Source: Sphingomonas ginsengisoli An et al. 2013
Lineage (GTDB): Bacteria > Pseudomonadota > Alphaproteobacteria > Sphingomonadales > Sphingomonadaceae
Length of the DNA stretch: 64,000 nt
Reading direction: 5' to 3'
Assembly (NCBI RefSeq): GCF_009363895.1
Contig: NZ_CP045434.1
Coordinates: forward strand, 2,684,501-2,748,500
The number at the start of each line of letters is the position of its first letter. Position 1 is the first letter of the stretch. The position numbers and the translations under genes were made by a program. The notes under the pieces are model-generated. The model searched no databases. It had not been told where the DNA came from and worked only from the letters and a program-made list of their open reading frames with translations. This document shows positions 60,845 to 64,000 of the stretch, piece by piece.

Positions 60845-61849
60845 TCAGGCGAGCGGCAGGGCGACGGTCACCGTGGTGCCGGCGCCGGGCGTGCTGCTGA
60901 TGTCGAGCCGGCCGCGATGGCGCTCGACGATGTGCTTGACGATCGCCAGCCCGAGCCCGGTACCGCCGCTGTCGCGGCTGCGCGCGGCATCGACACGGTA
61001 GAAACGCTCGGTCAGCCGCGGGATATGCTCGCTGGCGATGCCATCGCCATGGTCGCGCACGCTGAGCAGTGCCTCGCCGCCGCGCTGGTCGATCGTCACC
61101 TCGACCGTCCGGCCCGGGGTCGGGCAGCCGTAGCGCAGCGCGTTGGCGACGAGGTTATCGGCCAGTTGCAGCAACTGCGCATAATCGCCGGCGACTTGGG
61201 GCCGGTGCGCTTCCTCGCCGACGGTGATCTTCGCGCCGCGTTCGCTGGCGAGCGGGCCGGCGTTGACCACGGCGGTGAGCGCCACCTCGCGCAGATCGAC
61301 CCGCTCGGACGGCACGCTGAAGCGCTCCGATGCGATCCGGCTGAGGCTCATCAGGTCGGCGACGATCCGCAGCATCCGTCGCGCCTCGCCGTGGATCGAG
61401 TCGGCGAACTTGCGGCGCAGCGGATCGGGCAATTCGCCGTCGTCGGCGAGGGTTTCGGCATAGCCGATGATCGTCGCCAGCGGAGTACGTAGCTCGTGAC
61501 TGGCATTGGCGACGAAATCGACCCGGGTCTTTTCCGCCGCGCGCATCGCCGACCGGTCCGCGAGCCGAACGAGCAGCAGGTCGTCGTCGAGCGGGCGGAC
61601 CAAGAGGCTCCAGCTGCGGGCGATGCCGCCGATCCCGCTCACTTCCAGTTCGGCGGCCTTGCCGACCTGGATCGCCGACAAGGCCTGCGGCTGGCGGATG
61701 GCGAGGCGGATGTCGCGCCCGACGATCGCGTCGCCGAACAGCTCGCGCGCGGCGGCGTTGGCGGCGACGGTGCGCTCGCGCTCGATCAGCAGGGTCGGAT
61801 CGCCCGCGGCGTCGAGCAGGGCACGGACGAGGGGCGGTGGGTCGATCAT
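60845..61849 (-). CDS. phoR: Phosphate regulon sensor kinase, soluble form
   Basis: 334 residues: a PAS-like domain (~1-100), HisKA with His118 (FVANASHELRTPLATIIGYAETL) and HATPase_c (NLVANALRYG, VRDHGDGI, GGTGLGLAIVKHIV). The N-terminal membrane helices usual in PhoR are missing, so it may rely on PhoU/Pst for membrane association. Separated from pstS by the Pho box. Confidence 0.9.
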   Translation of the reverse strand: MIDPPPLVRALLDAAGDPTLLIERERTVAANAAARELFGDAIVGRDIRLAIRQPQALSAIQVGKAAELEVSGIGGIARSWSLLVRPLDDDLLLVRLADRSAMRAAEKTRVDFVANASHELRTPLATIIGYAETLADDGELPDPLRRKFADSIHGEARRMLRIVADLMSLSRIASERFSVPSERVDLREVALTAVVNAGPLASERGAKITVGEEAHRPQVAGDYAQLLQLADNLVANALRYGCPTPGRTVEVTIDQRGGEALLSVRDHGDGIASEHIPRLTERFYRVDAARSRDSGGTGLGLAIVKHIVERHRGRLDISSTPGAGTTVTVALPLA

Positions 61850-61885
61850 CTCCGCTTCGTCTTAGGCGAAGGCGGGCGCCAAGGG

Positions 61886-62305
61886 CTAGGCGGAGAAGTC
61901 GAGCCCCAGTCGGCGGTAACGATCGCTCCTGAGCGCCGCAGCGAGGAGGATGAGCAGGATGGGATAGGCCCAGAAGCGCATTGCGGCGGCATAAGCGATG
62001 TTGAGCAGGCTCGGCTGAAGGAGGCGCAGCCCATGTCCCATGAGCGTCGTCAGTTGCAGCCCGGCAGCCCACAATGGCCAGAAGCGGTGAGTGGTCAGCG
62101 CGAGCGCCACGAAGAAGGCGAGCATGCCGAGGTCGATCAGCGCGACGCTGACGGCGATCTGGGTCTCGACGTTGATGAGCGCCGTCGAGAGCGCCGATGC
62201 ACAGAGGCAGACAATCGCAGCAATGCGGATTTCGCGGTCGCCGCGAACGAGGGCGATCACCACCACCAACAGGACAAGGCCGTAATAGAGAGCGATGTGG
62301 ACCAT
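61886..62305 (-). CDS. Four-helix membrane protein, conserved in sphingomonads
   Basis: 139 residues with four hydrophobic segments (YYGLVLLVVVIALV; AAIVCLCASALSTALI; VSVALIDLGMLAFFVALALTT; FWAYPILLILLAAAL). No known domain. It lies downstream of a terminator and in the same direction as phoR. Confidence 0.65.
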   Translation of the reverse strand: MVHIALYYGLVLLVVVIALVRGDREIRIAAIVCLCASALSTALINVETQIAVSVALIDLGMLAFFVALALTTHRFWPLWAAGLQLTTLMGHGLRLLQPSLLNIAYAAAMRFWAYPILLILLAAALRSDRYRRLGLDFSA

Positions 62306-62321
62306 GGCGTCGCCTCCCTAA

Positions 62322-62357
62322 ATCAAAAGGAGCCGGACCGGGATGCCCGGCCGGCTC
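62322..62357 (-). terminator. Rho-independent terminator of the 112-residue gene
   Basis: On the minus strand GAGCCGG..CCGGCTC arms (with an internal CCGGGC/CCCGG extension) are followed at once by CTTTTGATTT. It stands between the 62382 stop and the next gene. Confidence 0.8.
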
Positions 62358-62381
62358 GCTTGTGATGAAAGTGGGTCTCGA

Positions 62382-62720
62382 TCAGCCGACCGCGCGCAAG
62401 TGCGCCGACGCGGGCGGACATTCCATCCCGTCGCCAAAGGAAACCGTCCGCAGGCCCGGGATCTTGTTCTTGGCGTCGAGCAGGATGACATGCGCCTGCC
62501 CCATCCGGCCGCGTGCGGCGACCAGCCCGTTCAGGGCGCCGGCGACTTCCTCGAACGCTTCATGACCCGTGCCGATGGCGACGCCGGTGCAGGAGCGGGC
62601 GCGGATCAGCCGCGACTGCAGCTCGGCCAGTTCCATTAGGGCCGCTTCGATGCTGTCCTCGACCGCCCGGATCTGGGTGGCGACGGCGTGGGCGGATTGC
62701 TCGATGATTTGCTTTCGCAT
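62382..62720 (-). CDS. Small helical protein, unknown
   Basis: 112 residues. The N-terminal ~60 residues form amphipathic helices (AHAVATQIRAVEDSIEAALMELAELQSRLIRAR), followed by GTGHEAFEEVAGALNGLVAARG. No domain recognised. It has its own terminator and lies next to a LuxR-type regulator encoded in the same direction. Confidence 0.65.
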   Translation of the reverse strand: MRKQIIEQSAHAVATQIRAVEDSIEAALMELAELQSRLIRARSCTGVAIGTGHEAFEEVAGALNGLVAARGRMGQAHVILLDAKNKIPGLRTVSFGDGMECPPASAHLRAVG

Positions 62721-62785
62721 GACCTCTCTGTGCCAGGCGGAGAGCCGCCCGGTCTTATGTGGTCCGCGGTAGAGCTGAACTGGCC

Positions 62786-63382
62786 TTAGTGTCCGGCGAG
62801 CCTGGCGAGACTTTCGAGTCCCGCGAGATACATACCGGCCGAGAAGCTGGCGCCCAGTGCGATCCCGAGGATCCAGAGCAACCGCTGGCCGAAGCTCATC
62901 TCATTGCGCGGGTTGCTCCTGGTTGACCACGGCAGAACCAGCGAGGACCGGGGCCGTGTCGCCCCCTGCTCGGTTTCGAGAACTTCACCATCCCCGATCC
63001 CCACTGCACGATCAGCGTGCCGAATCTGAAAACTGATCGCCCCGTCTGGATGGTCGGGGGCCGGGGTCGGGTCGAGATACGGCGCTTGATGTATCAACCG
63101 CTGATATGGCTCGGCCTGGGCGACCAGTCGCGCGGCGTCCTGCCGGCGGGCGACGCCGAGAATGCGGATGGCGGTGCGGATGCGCTGGTCCACGGTGTGC
63201 GGCGAGATGCCGAGGCGTCCGGCAATCTCCTTGCTGCTGAGATGCTGATCGACCAGCCGCAGGACCTCGAGCTGGCCGACGGTGAGGGAAGCGATTCTTT
63301 CTGCTGCCCGGCGCGCCTCTTCGGTTGGCGAGTCGAGCTTGTCCTTGTCCACGACGAATGGGCCCCCGAACTGCTGATACAC
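62786..63382 (-). CDS. LuxR-type HTH regulator with C-terminal membrane helix
   Basis: 198 residues. HTH at ~33-88 (SLTVGQLEVLRLVDQHLSSKE, ISPHTVDQRIRTAIRILG). A variable linker follows, and the C-terminus ends in one helix (LLWILGIALGASFSAGMYLAGL). GTG 63382, after GGGGGGAAC, is chosen; the frame to 63613 adds no homology. The HTH-first, membrane-anchored layout is common in sphingomonads. Target genes are unknown. Confidence 0.78.
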   Translation of the reverse strand: MYQQFGGPFVVDKDKLDSPTEEARRAAERIASLTVGQLEVLRLVDQHLSSKEIAGRLGISPHTVDQRIRTAIRILGVARRQDAARLVAQAEPYQRLIHQAPYLDPTPAPDHPDGAISFQIRHADRAVGIGDGEVLETEQGATRPRSSLVLPWSTRSNPRNEMSFGQRLLWILGIALGASFSAGMYLAGLESLARLAGH

Positions 63383-63682
63383 GCTAGTTCCCCCCGGCAG
63401 GTTGCCGAATAAAATCAATCTGCCAAGTCGCCGACTCGACGCTGTGCATAAGTGCGGCAGCGATGATGCCGAAGTTTGGAGAAGTAACCTAGGGAAAAGG
63501 CTGCGCAGGTTAATGAGCTTGATATGCCTGTGGCGAAACCATCGTGCGTTCAACCGGCGCGCGATTGGTCGGCAGAACGCATCAACGTCGCAAAATCCCC
63601 GGTCGGCGGTCACGCCACCGATTAATGCTGTTCAAGGAGAAGCGATCGGTCCCGAGGCGCCCGCCAGCGGGGGCGACAATGA
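63383..63682. other. Intergenic region without a gene
   Basis: About 300 bp between the LuxR-type gene and tRNA-Tyr. Frames here are short and of poor composition. It should hold the regulator's promoter; no clear hairpin or repeat was seen. Confidence 0.6.
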
Positions 63683-63768
63683 TGGTGGAGAGGGCTGGAT
63701 TCGAACCAGCGTACGCTTGCGCGGGCAGATTTACAGTCTGCTGCCTTTAACCACTCGGCCACCTCTCC
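63683..63768 (-). tRNA. tRNA-Tyr (GTA)
   Basis: 86 nt with encoded CCA. Acceptor arms GGAGAGG / CCTCTCC, anticodon GTA in CTGTAAATC, a T-arm GGTTCGAATCC and a long variable arm (CCCGCGCAAGCGTACGC) as expected for bacterial Tyr. No integrase flanks it. Confidence 0.95.
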
Positions 63769-63828
63769 ACGAGGCGCGGGGGCGCTCTTGGCGGTGGGGG
63801 GCCAAGCTGTCAACGCCTTGACGGGCGA

Positions 63829-64000
63829 TTAGCGGCCCTTGAACAGCCCGCCCATGATCCCGCGCAGCAGCTGATTGCCGAGCTGGCGCCCGACCGAGCT
63901 CGACGCCGCGCGCACCGCCGACTGGATCATCTTGTCGGCGACGCTGGGCCGCGCATCCTCGCGCGCCTGCCGGGCCGCCTCCTGCTGCTGGATGCGCTGT
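63829..64000 (-). CDS. HerA-like helicase/ATPase (DUF853 family), C-terminal end
   Basis: Only the last ~57 codons are in the window. The product end (RIQQQEAARQAREDARPS, ADKMIQSAVRAASSSVGRQL, GNQLLRGIMGGLFKGR) matches the C-terminus of DUF853/HerA-type ATPases. The bulk lies beyond the right edge. Confidence 0.75.
   Translation of the reverse strand, partial: QRIQQQEAARQAREDARPSVADKMIQSAVRAASSSVGRQLGNQLLRGIMGGLFKGR

Overview
The window looks like a chromosomal segment of a high-GC alphaproteobacterium, most likely a member of the Sphingomonadaceae (Sphingomonas, Sphingomicrobium or relatives). This is inferred from three full-length TonB-dependent receptors, a his operon led by a YerC/TrpR-type regulator, a phoR–pstSCAB–phoU–phoB block, a LuxR-type regulator with a C-terminal membrane anchor, and an M56/BlaI pair whose periplasmic part carries repeats. 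No rRNA is present; one tRNA (Tyr) was found.

Region 1 (about 1–19,500) is accessory in character and, by eye, less GC-rich than the rest. It opens with a sulfide module: the C-terminal part of a type II sulfide:quinone oxidoreductase, a TauE/SafE sulfite exporter, an Lgt-like/TlpA thioredoxin fusion, a bd-type quinol oxidase (cydA, cydB and a tiny DUF2474 subunit), and a methyltransferase. A compact tyrosine recombinase follows, then the pair DUF5131 (three-Cys protein) and TcmP, which are genetically linked elsewhere but of unknown function. Next comes a metal/copper-like block: a MerR regulator with a mer-like operator, a glutaredoxin–MauE fusion, two small secreted Cys/His proteins, a Met/His-rich outer-membrane protein, a His-tailed cytochrome c and a DUF305 protein. 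A TonB receptor with four Asp runs follows. The region ends with a phage-type pair (DUF5681 protein and a ParB–DNA methyltransferase). Five copies of one ~30-bp palindrome lie at gene 3' ends in this region only.

Region 2 (19,800–33,000) has an RNB exonuclease, a FecA-like receptor, a BNR/sortilin-repeat exported protein with a LolA-like partner, and a graveyard where an acyl-CoA synthetase fragment is joined to a trehalase C-terminus. It also holds an RND efflux pair whose permease carries a one-base frameshift.

Region 3 (33,000–43,200) carries a three-gene phosphorelay (CHASE3 kinase, single REC, REC–HisKA_2) with translational overlaps, then trmL. A BlaI/M56 signalling pair follows; its M56 protein shares 29-residue repeats with the secreted protein encoded next to it. 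Another TonB receptor and an ABC1 kinase close the region.

Region 4 (43,200–64,000) is core metabolism. The his operon (yerC-hisG-hisD-hisC/B-hisH-hisA-hisF-hisIE) is tightly overlapped and contains a HisC–HisB fusion and a palindromic operator. It is followed by PilZ, gamma-carbonic anhydrase, pirin, DUF1508, AlkA-type glycosylase and RlmB genes. The phosphate regulon has three 11-bp-phased Pho half-sites in front of pstS. The window ends with small conserved genes, tRNA-Tyr and the C-terminus of a HerA-like ATPase.
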